A DNA stretch of 64,000 bases. It comes from CAYRYU01 sp964428355. GTDB taxonomy: Bacteria; Muiribacteriota; Ozemobacteria; Ozemobacterales; Ozemobacteraceae. This document shows positions 45,080 to 52,846 of the stretch, piece after piece (the first letter of the stretch is position 1; the number at the start of each line of letters is the position of its first letter). The position numbers were made by a program, and so were the translations under genes. The notes beneath the pieces were generated by a model. That model did not search any database. It saw only the letters and a program-made list of their open reading frames with translations, and was not told the origin of the DNA. The DNA lies in contig CAYRYU010000019.1 in NCBI GenBank assembly GCA_964428355.1, forward strand, positions 1 to 64,000. The letters run 5' to 3'.

Positions 45080-46387
45080 ATGGGCAGGAAATCCGTTTTT
45101 CTTCTGATCGGGATCCTTTTGATTGCCCTCATCGTCGGGGCGGCTTTCTTCCGTTCCACGACCCTGGAAAGGCGGATCGGCGCTTCCCTGAAAGGTGGAC
45201 CGGATATCCAGTTCGAGCCGCCCTATACCCCGGAGTTTCTTGAAGGGATCCGCTTCCCATCTGAGATTCTTGCTCTTTCGCAGAATCACAAGAGGGAAGT
45301 CTTGACCGGAAAGGATCTCGTCAGGAGGTTCGAGGAACTCGACTACCCGGACACTGAACTGGTCATAAAACGTGCGAGATCGATTCTCGGGAAGGTGGGA
45401 AGCTCCACCCCGGCGGCGTGGATCGTCCCGCCCGTCATCGACATCACCGCCCCCCATCCAGATCTGAAGCGTCTTAGGGATTTCTCCAGAATTCAGGCCC
45501 TGATCGGAAGATACCTGATCGCGGCGGGACGCCCCGGCGAGGGCGTCGATGTCCTGCTCAGCGCGGCCCATTCCGGTGCGATGGCCTGTTTCGAACACCC
45601 TGAACGCGTGACCCTGATCGTTTCGATGATCGCACGGGCCATGATCGGAATCGCCGCAGAGGGGTTCATTCTGGCGGCACGGGACCTGTCCCCTGACCGG
45701 GGCCGTGCGAAGGAGATCCGGGAGGCTCTTGTCCACGCCGGCGGGCTCCTTCCCCCCCTTTCGTATTCTTACGGGCTGGAACGGAAGTTCATCGGGAGTC
45801 TGTCGGCGGCATACCGGAAACTCGCATCCTCAACCCACTCCGCGGAAGCCCTTGCCCGGGCGGACGCTTATGATGAGGTCGCGATAAAGGCCGAGCCGCA
45901 CCTCGCAAAGCTCATGGATCCATGGATTCCCTTCGAGGACCTGCCGTGGTCGCAGGGCTGGCCGAAGCTGACAGTGGTACCCCGGAACAACGAGGAATAC
46001 ATGGCGGACCATTTTTCCCTTTCCGGCCCGGGAGGCCTGCTGCGAAAGCTCGTAGACCCCTATGACTCGGTCGCGGGAGTGATGCTGTCCATTTCCGTTC
46101 CAATCCCCACGGGAGCTTTCAAGGCCGCCTGGCAGGCGAACCAGAAAATCGAGGGGGCTTCGACGGTTCTTGCGCTGGAAGCATTCAGGAGGGAGAAAGG
46201 GGCCCTTCCCCGATCTCTCCAGGAACTGGGAACGTGGTTGGGAAATCCGCTCGGGGAAGACTTTTTCACCGGCAAGGCACTGTCCTACGATCACCGGGGG
46301 CCTTCATTGTGGAGCATCGGGCCCGACCTAGCCACTGGGACTGTGGACGATGTCTGGTTGCTGCCTTTGGAGAAACTGGTAAAATGA
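45080..46387 (+). CDS. Membrane-anchored exported protein with a pseudopilin-like end
   Basis: The 435-residue protein starts with MGRKSVFLLIGILLIALIVG, a signal anchor, behind a GGGGGGACGGG site. The middle is helical. Its last 80 residues (ALEAFRREKGALPRSLQEL, then LSYDHRGPSLWSIGPD and GTVDDVWL) resemble the C-terminal part of type II secretion major pseudopilins, a motif seen also in many exported planctomycete and other bacterial proteins. The role is unknown. It may be followed in one transcript by the small membrane protein and the hemopexin-repeat gene. Confidence 0.7.
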   Translation: MGRKSVFLLIGILLIALIVGAAFFRSTTLERRIGASLKGGPDIQFEPPYTPEFLEGIRFPSEILALSQNHKREVLTGKDLVRRFEELDYPDTELVIKRARSILGKVGSSTPAAWIVPPVIDITAPHPDLKRLRDFSRIQALIGRYLIAAGRPGEGVDVLLSAAHSGAMACFEHPERVTLIVSMIARAMIGIAAEGFILAARDLSPDRGRAKEIREALVHAGGLLPPLSYSYGLERKFIGSLSAAYRKLASSTHSAEALARADAYDEVAIKAEPHLAKLMDPWIPFEDLPWSQGWPKLTVVPRNNEEYMADHFSLSGPGGLLRKLVDPYDSVAGVMLSISVPIPTGAFKAAWQANQKIEGASTVLALEAFRREKGALPRSLQELGTWLGNPLGEDFFTGKALSYDHRGPSLWSIGPDLATGTVDDVWLLPLEKLVK

Positions 46388-46432
46388 AAAGCCCCCCGAA
46401 GGGGAGTCAGAGGAAAACTGGGAGGTTGAACA

Positions 46433-46735
46433 ATGTTGGCAAGCCTGTTGCTCCTGGTCCTTTTCGTATTCATCAGCGCTGAAACCCTTTTCTTGACCGT
46501 CCGTGCGATTAACCCCAATCCGGAAACCAACCCCACGTTTCAGGATGCCTTGTACTATTCGGTCGTCGGGATGGTACTCGGAAGGGTCCCCTTCGGGGGA
46601 TATCTCCATATCTTCTTCTGGGTCTGGGTTTTCAACCAGAAGTTCTACCTCAACTTCCTTGCCCTCATCCTTTGCACCATCGTCCAGTATGCGGTGCTTT
46701 TCGCTTTCTTCTTCGCCCTCGGGATGTTGTCCTGA
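46433..46735 (+). CDS. Small polytopic membrane protein
   Basis: The 100-residue product has three hydrophobic segments (about 2-22, 40-65 and 74-98). GGGAGG lies seven bases before ATG 46433. I do not recognise the family. It begins 45 bp after the preceding gene and ends 99 bp before the hemopexin-repeat gene. Confidence 0.7.
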   Translation: MLASLLLLVLFVFISAETLFLTVRAINPNPETNPTFQDALYYSVVGMVLGRVPFGGYLHIFFWVWVFNQKFYLNFLALILCTIVQYAVLFAFFFALGMLS

Positions 46736-46834
46736 AACCGCATCTGCCATGTTCCTGCTTTCCCTTACCCATTTGAGGTGGTATTTTGTTTCCGGGGAAG
46801 ATCCCAAGAATCCCAACAATGTGGAGGTCAGGGT

Positions 46835-48820
46835 ATGTTGAAAAAGGTCCTGTTCGCGCTTTTCTGTCTTCTACTGATTTGCGAAATCAGCTTCGGGATA
46901 CCGAAAAACTACTTCGAGTTGTTGGCCGATCCGGCTTTTTCGAATAAGACGCCGGAGCAACAACTCGAGTTGATAAGCAAGAAGCTCGAAGCGAAGGAGT
47001 GGCAGTATGAAGACATGAACAACTCGATGGTCTTCAGGGTCTTCTGGGAGCTATTCAAGGGTGAGAAGGATTACGGGAAAAAGATCGAGGTTTATTCCGG
47101 AATCAAGAAGAAATGCACCGGACTCCCTCAGATGATCGAAATCGATCTTTTTCTGATGACCAGTTTCTTCGCTTCCACCCCGGAAGGCCAGAAGGCCGAT
47201 TTTCGTGGAATGTTGAAGGTCATGGGAGCATTATGGCAGGATGAAAGGTTGTTCTGGCATGCGCTCGCCAAACTCGAGGACGGGCTCCTTGCCCTGCATA
47301 TCTCTTCGCACCCCGAATTCTCCAAGATGGACAAGATGGGCCAGCTCGCTTTTCTCAATGACCTGGTCAAGGAAAACCTTGTCAAGGACCTGACTGCGTC
47401 CCAGATCGCGGTTCAGATTGCCATGGAGTTCCTTCTGGACACACCCCCCGAAAAGCGGAAGGAACGCATCCAGGAGATCGAGAAGGTCACCGACCCATTC
47501 ACCGCGATGGCGATCGGGGAACCGGACCTCGACAAAAAGCTCGAATGGTTCGGGAAGAACCGGGGCACCCCGGGGGTTCCTCCCAAAGAGTTCAGAGACC
47601 CGTATTTCCAGCCTATCCAGCATTTCATGACACTCCCGGAGTTCAAAGGCGGGAACCTGGTGACCATGATGAAAGCGGTCAGGAAGTTCTCCTCCGAAAC
47701 CGGGCTCGGATTCCCTTATGAAGCCAGGTTCCAGATGGCCCTTCTCGCGGCTTTCATGGCATCCGATGGGGAGTTCCGGAAAGCCGATCCCAAGGGCAGA
47801 CTGACCATCCTGAAGAAACTGGTCGAGGATGAAGCGATTGGCGAACTCGTCATCGAGGAACACACCTCCAGGTATGTCCAGGAACTTCTTGTGAATACCC
47901 CGCCAGATCAGCAGGACAATGTATTCTCCGACCTTTCCCCGGAGATGGATATGTTCACCCGAACGGCGGTTGAAACCTTCCTGAAGAACTCGAGAAGTGC
48001 CAAGCCGAAGCAGGGGGAAGGCGATCCTGAGGGGCAGAAAAGCGAGGGGGGGGCGGGTGAAACCACCGACAAGCAGGAGACGGTGAAGGAAGAACCGGGA
48101 ACCGGAGAACCTCCGGTTGAAAGCCCGAAAAGCGAGGAACCCAAGAAGGAGACCGAAAACGTCGAAAAGGAGCTCCCAAAGATAGTTACCGGAATCTCCT
48201 GCGCCGATGGAACCGCCTACATTTTCCTGGGCAACGGCACCTTTTTCCATTACGACCAGAAAGAAAAGAAGGTCGATGAAGGTCATCCGCAGCCGGTTGA
48301 CAATCAGACCTGGCCCGGACTGGAACCCTACTGGAAAAGAATCGTCTCCTCGTGCATCGGAAGGGATGACAAGTTCCTGTTTCTCCTGTCAGGCGGAGAA
48401 TATTTAAGCTACGATATGGAAAAGGACCGCGTGGAACCAGGCTTCCCCAAACCCATCGGCGGCAAGACCATGCCCGGCATGGAACCTTATGCAGACCAGA
48501 TCAGGTTTTCCGTGTCCTGGGCACAGGATACGGTGATGTTCTTCCTCAAGGATGGGACCTCGGTCGAATACGACCTGAAAAAGAAGAAACTCGTTTCCGC
48601 GGCTCCGCTTCCGGTCGACGAGAAGAACTGGCCGGGGTTGGGGAAGGATTTCGACAAGGTGTACGCGATCGCAGACTGGTCGGATGAAAAGTTCCTGGCT
48701 TTTCTCGATGACGGCACGTTCATCCAATACGATGTGGCAACGAACCATGCCGACGATGGCTACCCCAAACCCATCGATGATGCCAATCTCCCCGGTTTCC
48801 CCAATCTGGTCGGGAAATAG
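46835..48820 (+). CDS. Secreted protein with four hemopexin-like repeats
   Basis: In the 661-residue product a signal peptide (1-21) precedes a helical domain of about 360 residues and an acidic Pro/Glu/Lys linker. The last 215 residues are four repeats of about 50 residues. Each contains a strand like TAYIFLGNGTFFHYD, KFLFLLSGGEYLSYD, TVMFFLKDGTSVEYD or KFLAFLDDGTFIQYD, then GYPKPI and a WPGL turn. This is the hemopexin blade pattern, so it should fold as a four-bladed propeller. Such domains bind proteins or ligands outside the cell. GGAGG lies eight bases before ATG 46835. A terminator hairpin follows 67 bp after the stop. Confidence 0.8.
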   Translation: MLKKVLFALFCLLLICEISFGIPKNYFELLADPAFSNKTPEQQLELISKKLEAKEWQYEDMNNSMVFRVFWELFKGEKDYGKKIEVYSGIKKKCTGLPQMIEIDLFLMTSFFASTPEGQKADFRGMLKVMGALWQDERLFWHALAKLEDGLLALHISSHPEFSKMDKMGQLAFLNDLVKENLVKDLTASQIAVQIAMEFLLDTPPEKRKERIQEIEKVTDPFTAMAIGEPDLDKKLEWFGKNRGTPGVPPKEFRDPYFQPIQHFMTLPEFKGGNLVTMMKAVRKFSSETGLGFPYEARFQMALLAAFMASDGEFRKADPKGRLTILKKLVEDEAIGELVIEEHTSRYVQELLVNTPPDQQDNVFSDLSPEMDMFTRTAVETFLKNSRSAKPKQGEGDPEGQKSEGGAGETTDKQETVKEEPGTGEPPVESPKSEEPKKETENVEKELPKIVTGISCADGTAYIFLGNGTFFHYDQKEKKVDEGHPQPVDNQTWPGLEPYWKRIVSSCIGRDDKFLFLLSGGEYLSYDMEKDRVEPGFPKPIGGKTMPGMEPYADQIRFSVSWAQDTVMFFLKDGTSVEYDLKKKKLVSAAPLPVDEKNWPGLGKDFDKVYAIADWSDEKFLAFLDDGTFIQYDVATNHADDGYPKPIDDANLPGFPNLVGK

Positions 48821-48886
48821 GAACCGATCGTCCCGCAACTCCGGAACGACCGCCAGGACTCCGCAGAGAAACGGCCGCCGAATTCA

Positions 48887-48919
48887 AGAACCCCGTCAGG
48901 TTCTGCCCGACGGGGTTCT
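48887..48919. terminator. Perfect 11-bp hairpin after the hemopexin-repeat gene
   Basis: AGAACCCCGTC (48887-48897) pairs perfectly with 48909-48919 around an 11-base loop. It could end the plus-strand gene or serve the minus-strand tRNA relic next to it. The bases TCAAGAACCCCG also begin the hairpin next to the intact tRNA at 50058, so the two hairpins look duplicated. Confidence 0.65.
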
Positions 48920-48938
48920 CGGTCTTCAATAAGGATTT

Positions 48939-49011
48939 CCGGAAGTCGGGGTCGAACCGACGCGACCCGCAACACCGCTCCGGGGGTGCCCTTTCGGGTG
49001 CGGGATTTTGA
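48939..49011 (-). pseudogene. tRNA-Leu relic (3' half with an insertion)
   Basis: On the minus strand this matches the intact tRNA-Leu at 50108-50191 from the anticodon loop (TCAAAATCCCG) through the variable arm, and then the whole T arm and most of the acceptor (48939-48961 is identical to 50110-50132). About 25 extra bases (48962-48986) split the variable arm from the T arm, and the 5' half is missing. It marks one end of a small decayed integrated element. Confidence 0.75.
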
Positions 49012-49157
49012 AACGGACAGGCTTCCGCAAGAGCGATCTTGAGCGGCTTAACGCCGAGTTGAGCCCTTTGAGTTTCCTTTGAGCACAAACTAGCAAAACC
49101 CCATTTGCACACCGGATTTCTTGATACCAGATCCGGCACAACATTCCAACCCCTGAC

Positions 49158-49499
49158 CTACAACCCCATCAAGATCCTGAGTCTGTCCTCGACGGCTTCA
49201 AGGGTCTGCCGCGCAATCGTGCCCAGCCGCTTTGTAAGCCGCTCTTTCGAGACGAAGCGGACATCCTCGCACTTGATGAAACTGACCTCCCGAAGACCGC
49301 TCTCTGCCGGTTCCAGCCGGACATGGAATGGGATGCGCTTCTCCTTTGTGGTGATCGGCAGAACCACCACTAGGTCGGCGGGACAGTCGTTGAACTGGTC
49401 GACGGACACGACCAGTCCGGGCCTGACGCCGGACTGCTCGTGTCCCTTCGTGGGGTCGAGGTTCACGGTCCAGATCTCGCCGCGTTGGATCTTCGCCAT
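49158..49499 (-). CDS. mazF: MazF/PemK-type mRNA interferase toxin
   Basis: This 113-residue toxin has RGEIWTVNLDPTKGHEQSGVRPGLVVS at its N-terminus, the PemK/MazF SH3-barrel core in which the conserved Arg in G.RP and the following strands are kept, then VLPITTK and a C-terminal LTKRLGTIARQTLEAVEDRL helix. MazF toxins cut mRNA at short specific sequences when the antitoxin decays. It starts 3 bp after the antitoxin stop and is co-transcribed with it. It lies inside the tRNA-Leu-bounded element. Confidence 0.93.
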   Translation of the reverse strand: MAKIQRGEIWTVNLDPTKGHEQSGVRPGLVVSVDQFNDCPADLVVVLPITTKEKRIPFHVRLEPAESGLREVSFIKCEDVRFVSKERLTKRLGTIARQTLEAVEDRLRILMGL

Positions 49500-49502
49500 G
49501 AC

Positions 49503-49745
49503 TCAGTGCTTCTTCTGGCCGTCGGTCAGGGTGGCATCCCACAGGTGGCGCTCGTCCTGCTCCGCCTTCCATGCCTTCGGATCGGCTCGGAGTTCCCCGA
49601 ACGCTTCACTGGCTTCCTGAAGGAACCGTTGACGCCGGTATGCCTCGATGGCGGCATCGAGGACTTCTTGCATGGACTTGCCAGTATGGCGAGCCATTTC
49701 TTGAAGGATTCGGTGAGCGGGGGTACTGATTCTTGTCGTCGGCAT
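49503..49745 (-). CDS. Ribbon-helix-helix antitoxin of the mazF-like toxin
   Basis: This 80-residue protein opens with PTTRISTPAHRILQEMARHT and continues KSMQEVLDAAIEAYRRQRF, the pattern of a short RHH (CopG/Arc-type) DNA-binding fold, and ends in an acidic and aromatic tail that should bind the toxin. ATG 49745 is chosen because GAGGTG lies upstream; GTG 49754 is also in frame. It probably represses its own operon with the toxin as corepressor. Confidence 0.85.
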   Translation of the reverse strand: MPTTRISTPAHRILQEMARHTGKSMQEVLDAAIEAYRRQRFLQEASEAFGELRADPKAWKAEQDERHLWDATLTDGQKKH

Positions 49746-49765
49746 GATGTTCACCTCACCCTAAG

Positions 49766-49793
49766 TAGGCATTTTTGTCTACAATTCTGTCAA
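49766..49793 (-). promoter_or_regulatory. Candidate promoter/operator of the toxin-antitoxin operon
   Basis: On the minus strand a perfect TTGACA (49793-49788) lies 43 bp upstream of ATG 49745, and an imperfect dyad TAGACA-AAAA-TGCCTA (49781-49766) sits where the antitoxin might bind. The -10 is not clear. Confidence 0.4.
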
Positions 49794-49946
49794 CAGAGGA
49801 GTATACGGATCGGCAGTCAAACCCCAACATTGCACCTTCGCCATATACAAAAGGACCGTTTGGCATCAATCCCGTGAACTTGACTATGTTGTTGCCTTTT
49901 TCAAACAACCGGGTCATTCTTTGATCACGTGGGAGGTGGGGGACGA

Positions 49947-50032
49947 ATGCCGTCATCGCATATGCCCGCGTCAGTAAGGAAGAGCAGGTGACCCGAGGAT
50001 TTTCCATCGAGGCTCAAAAGGAGCGCATCCAG
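49947..50032 (+). pseudogene. N-terminal remnant of a serine recombinase
   Basis: The frame reading from 49949 encodes AVIAYARVSKEEQ then GFSIEAQKERIQ, the resolvase/invertase N-terminus with the catalytic Ser of the ARVS motif. GGGAGG followed by ATG 49947 lies just ahead, but that ATG is one base out of frame with the remnant. After residue ERIQ the similarity stops, and the frame runs into the hairpin and tRNA-Leu gene, ending at 50158. It is a truncated, frameshifted integrase or transposon recombinase abutting its likely attachment region. Confidence 0.75.
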
Positions 50033-50064
50033 CGGAACCCCGGGTGGCACACTAAACTCAAGAA

Positions 50065-50090
50065 CCCCGATGAGAAGAGGCTCATCGGGG
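50065..50090 (-). terminator. Hairpin downstream of tRNA-Leu
   Basis: CCCCGATGAG (50065-50074) pairs perfectly with 50081-50090 over a six-base loop, 18 bp downstream of the tRNA on the minus strand, followed by TTCTTGAGTTT. It is probably the tRNA terminator. Confidence 0.6.
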
Positions 50091-50107
50091 CTCAAGAAAA
50101 CGAAAAA

Positions 50108-50191
50108 TGCCGGAAGTCGGGGTCGAACCGACATGCCCTTGCGGGCGCGGGATTTTGAGTCCCGTGCGTCTGCCTATTCCGCCATTCCGGC
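50108..50191 (-). tRNA. tRNA-Leu (anticodon CAA)
   Basis: 84 nt, class II. The 7-bp acceptor stem GCCGGAA/TTCCGGC with discriminator A is intact. The anticodon stem CGGGA/TCCCG encloses the loop CTCAAAA (anticodon CAA, reading UUG). A long variable arm (CGCCCGCAAGGGCAT) and the T arm GTCGG-TTCGACC-CCGAC are complete. CCA is not encoded. It is the intact partner of the relic at 48939-49011. Confidence 0.93.
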
Positions 50192-50201
50192 GTCGGCCCA
50201 A

Positions 50202-50230
50202 ATCCTAGCACAGCCTTCCCGGAAAAACAA
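50202..50230 (-). promoter_or_regulatory. Promoter of tRNA-Leu
   Basis: On the minus strand TTGTTT (50230-50225) and TAGGAT (50207-50202) are 17 bases apart, with a TGC extended -10. The tRNA 5' end lies 11 bp downstream. Confidence 0.6.
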
Positions 50231-50231
50231 C

Positions 50232-51181
50232 GGGTTGGGCCCGGAGATGATCAGGGACAAAAACCGTCAGGAAAACTCCAGATAAGGCGGACCTGGCGAA
50301 GCTCTGAGGAAGATCGGGCTCATCATTTGCACCACCTGCCATACATTTTTGGCATTCAACTCATTATCTATCCCTTTTCATTTTATGGTTTTCTGTTTTA
50401 ATAAGAATCGAACCCTTTTGGAAGAGGGGTCTCCATCAAGGTGAAGCCCCCGGGTGCGACCTCCATACCTGCCGCCCGGAGTGCTTCCACCCTCTCATGC
50501 GAGGGCCCCATCGACCGGTTCTCCTTCCTCCACCTTACCGAGGAGTCGCAGCCTCGGCATTCGGGTGAATTCGAACTGGTCTTCATCGAGCATGAACAGA
50601 TCCCCATGATCCCCTTCCCCTCACTACCCAAGGTCCTTCTCGTCCGTCAAAGCGGATTCAAAAATACCTCACTTCGATTGCCGATGCGACGTGCCTCCAT
50701 TCAAGGGCCCGCGGAGTCATCTTCCTGAGCCCAAGCTCCGGCCTGTTCCCCGACCAGGTGTCATTCTCGGGAATGGCCTGCCCGCCCGAACCTGAATCCT
50801 TGCGGTTGCAGTGGGCGGACTCCACGGGATTCCTGAGGTCAGATCGCGGGAAACTCCCACTCCTTCCGGTAGGAAAACCTCTCCTGGAATTCGACGGCTG
50901 ATCCCAAAGGCAGGGCTCGACCTCGGTATTGCAACGCTGGGAGCACTTGCAGATCATTGCGGCTGGGTGTCCCCGCCGCAGGCGAAGGAAGCGTTCCCGG
51001 GCATTCCTGTCCTGGCAACCCGCACCAAGAACCAATCGCGATTTCAGGGCTACCAAAGCGGAATTGAAAAGTCATCCGATTTGGGGCAGAATCGAGAAAT
51101 GCACGACATTCGTCAGCCCTTCCAGGGCAACACCCCGAAAGTCGTTTTCACTTCCGGGTTCAGAAATCGATTCCTGCCTTC
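50232..51181. other. Stretch of 950 bp without a convincing gene
   Basis: Open frames exist on both strands (minus 50398-50631 and 50658-51056, plus 50441-50728 and 50811-51185), but none has a family motif, sensible composition and a ribosome binding site together. A locally AT-rich patch lies at about 50335-50405. It is best read as non-coding or decayed DNA between the small mobile element and the next gene. Confidence 0.5.
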
Positions 51182-52762
51182 ATGATCGGACGCGGTTCCC
51201 CACCGGACAAGGAAACCGGCCAGTCGCCCTGGACAGGATTCCTCGGGGGGATGATCTTCCTTGGTTACGTTTTTGCCTATCTTTCCCTGAAACTCAAATG
51301 GGACTTCACCGGCGGCCCGGCCGTGACCGGCTGCTTTGCATATCTTCCTTTCTGGCGGGGAACCAGCGGGCTTCCCCGTGATTATCTCGATGTCCTCTTC
51401 TGCGTGGTTTTGTCCTTTCAGGGGATGGTGGCATGGGAGTCCTGCTCGAACCGCCTGGAAAGCTGGGCCACGGGGTTGATCTGCCTTTCAGGGGTTGCCG
51501 GGGCGTGGTTTCTGATCGGTGATGTCCAGGGCCTTGGGCCGGGCAGGGGGTTGCCCATCCTTGGCTGGGAGTTTTCACGCTTCGAAGCAGGGGGAGCCAT
51601 CCAGTTGCTGCTCCTCTCACTTTTCCTTGTCGGCAACCTCGGACGGAACCTGGTGAGGGGAAAGCCCGCACCAGTCATACCCTTCCGGCGCGCCCTGTTC
51701 TCGGGCTTTTCACGTTGGGTTTCGGGGGGACTGCTTTTTCTCGTCTTGTTGTGGACTGTCCAGTTCGTTTTCCCGCACACCGACCGGGATCAGGATTTCG
51801 TCTCCCCGACATGGGGGTTGCTCTTCCAGGCTTACGTGCTTTTCGGACTTCCGTACTGCGTCCTCACGGTCGCGCTCTTCAAGGGGTTCGGCGAAGACCG
51901 GCGGGATCCCGGACTCATGACATCCCTTGCAATCCGGCGTCTTTTCAGGTTCTCGATGGGCAGGCCCCGTTCCTCGCCAGGGCCATTTTTCCGCCACCGC
52001 TTCATGACGTTCCTGATGCGCGACTATGCCGTCAAGGTCTTCTTCGGATCGGTGATGACGATGTTCCTTTTCTCAACGTGGCGAAGCCTCGCGAAGAGAG
52101 CCCTCCTTCCGTTCTTCAGAGGGGATGTGGACCTCTCCCCGAACGATTTCATCTCGATGGCCATCGGTTCCCTTATCCTGACCGACGTTGCACTGGGCCT
52201 GATCGGTTACCTGGGAGCTTCGAGGTGGCTGGGGAACAAGTCCTCCAGCGTCGAGGACACATGGAAGGGGTGGCTTGCCGCATTGATCTGTTACCCGCCC
52301 CTTTCGCTCCTTCCGGAACTCCTTTTCCTCAATTGGTTCCACCAGGGAGCGACGGGCTTCCTCGGGATCAGCGCGACCGAAAGCCAGTTCCTGCCAAAAA
52401 TGGAGCAATACGTCCAGAACTGGGCTTTGATCCAGGGAGTCGTCGAGATCGCCTTCCTTTCCATCTACGTCTGGGCAACTGCCTCATTCGGCCTGCGCTT
52501 CAGCAACCTGACAAACCGGGGGATAATCACCGGGGGGCCGTATGCCTTCGTCCGTCACCCGGCCTACATCGCAAAGAGCCTCTCCTGGTGGTTCAGCTGC
52601 CTCGGGGGAAGGGCTCTCCTGGGGGAACTGGTGCTGCTGGCTTTCCTGAACGTAGTTTATTACGCCAGGGCGGTAACCGAGGAAGCACATCTATCCCGGG
52701 ATCCGGAGTACCGGCTCTACTGCGAGAAGGTGAAATTCCGTTTCATCCCCGGAATCTGGTGA
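51182..52762 (+). CDS. Large polytopic ICMT-like membrane methyltransferase
   Basis: The 526-residue protein has about ten transmembrane helices. Its last 110 residues carry GIITGGPYAFVRHPAYIAKS and TEEAHLSRDPEYRLYCEKV, the S-adenosylmethionine-binding RHP and E-rich motifs of isoprenylcysteine carboxyl methyltransferases. The N-terminal 400 residues are extra membrane domain, so the protein is far longer than the 200-residue paralogue at 12247-12849. The substrate is unknown, probably a lipid or lipid-linked molecule. There is no clear Shine-Dalgarno before ATG 51182. Confidence 0.75.
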   Translation: MIGRGSPPDKETGQSPWTGFLGGMIFLGYVFAYLSLKLKWDFTGGPAVTGCFAYLPFWRGTSGLPRDYLDVLFCVVLSFQGMVAWESCSNRLESWATGLICLSGVAGAWFLIGDVQGLGPGRGLPILGWEFSRFEAGGAIQLLLLSLFLVGNLGRNLVRGKPAPVIPFRRALFSGFSRWVSGGLLFLVLLWTVQFVFPHTDRDQDFVSPTWGLLFQAYVLFGLPYCVLTVALFKGFGEDRRDPGLMTSLAIRRLFRFSMGRPRSSPGPFFRHRFMTFLMRDYAVKVFFGSVMTMFLFSTWRSLAKRALLPFFRGDVDLSPNDFISMAIGSLILTDVALGLIGYLGASRWLGNKSSSVEDTWKGWLAALICYPPLSLLPELLFLNWFHQGATGFLGISATESQFLPKMEQYVQNWALIQGVVEIAFLSIYVWATASFGLRFSNLTNRGIITGGPYAFVRHPAYIAKSLSWWFSCLGGRALLGELVLLAFLNVVYYARAVTEEAHLSRDPEYRLYCEKVKFRFIPGIW

Positions 52763-52846
52763 ACCTGGATCCCGTGGGTCGATGCGCAGGAAAGGCTTGC
52801 AAAGGCACCGTCGGAAGAAAGAGCGTCAGGCCTGGCGGCAAGCGGT

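Noticed and set aside
48926..49144. A minus-strand 72-codon frame containing the tRNA relic
   Set aside because: Its C-terminal half is simply the translated tRNA fragment (ending GSTPTSGNPY). Not a credible protein.
49756..50007. A minus-strand 83-codon frame upstream of the toxin-antitoxin genes
   Set aside because: It is antisense to the serine recombinase remnant and covers the toxin-antitoxin promoter. No motif.
50398..50631. A minus-strand frame containing GGFTLMET, reminiscent of a prepilin start
   Set aside because: The motif is near the C-terminus, without a hydrophobic helix after it, so the resemblance is chance.
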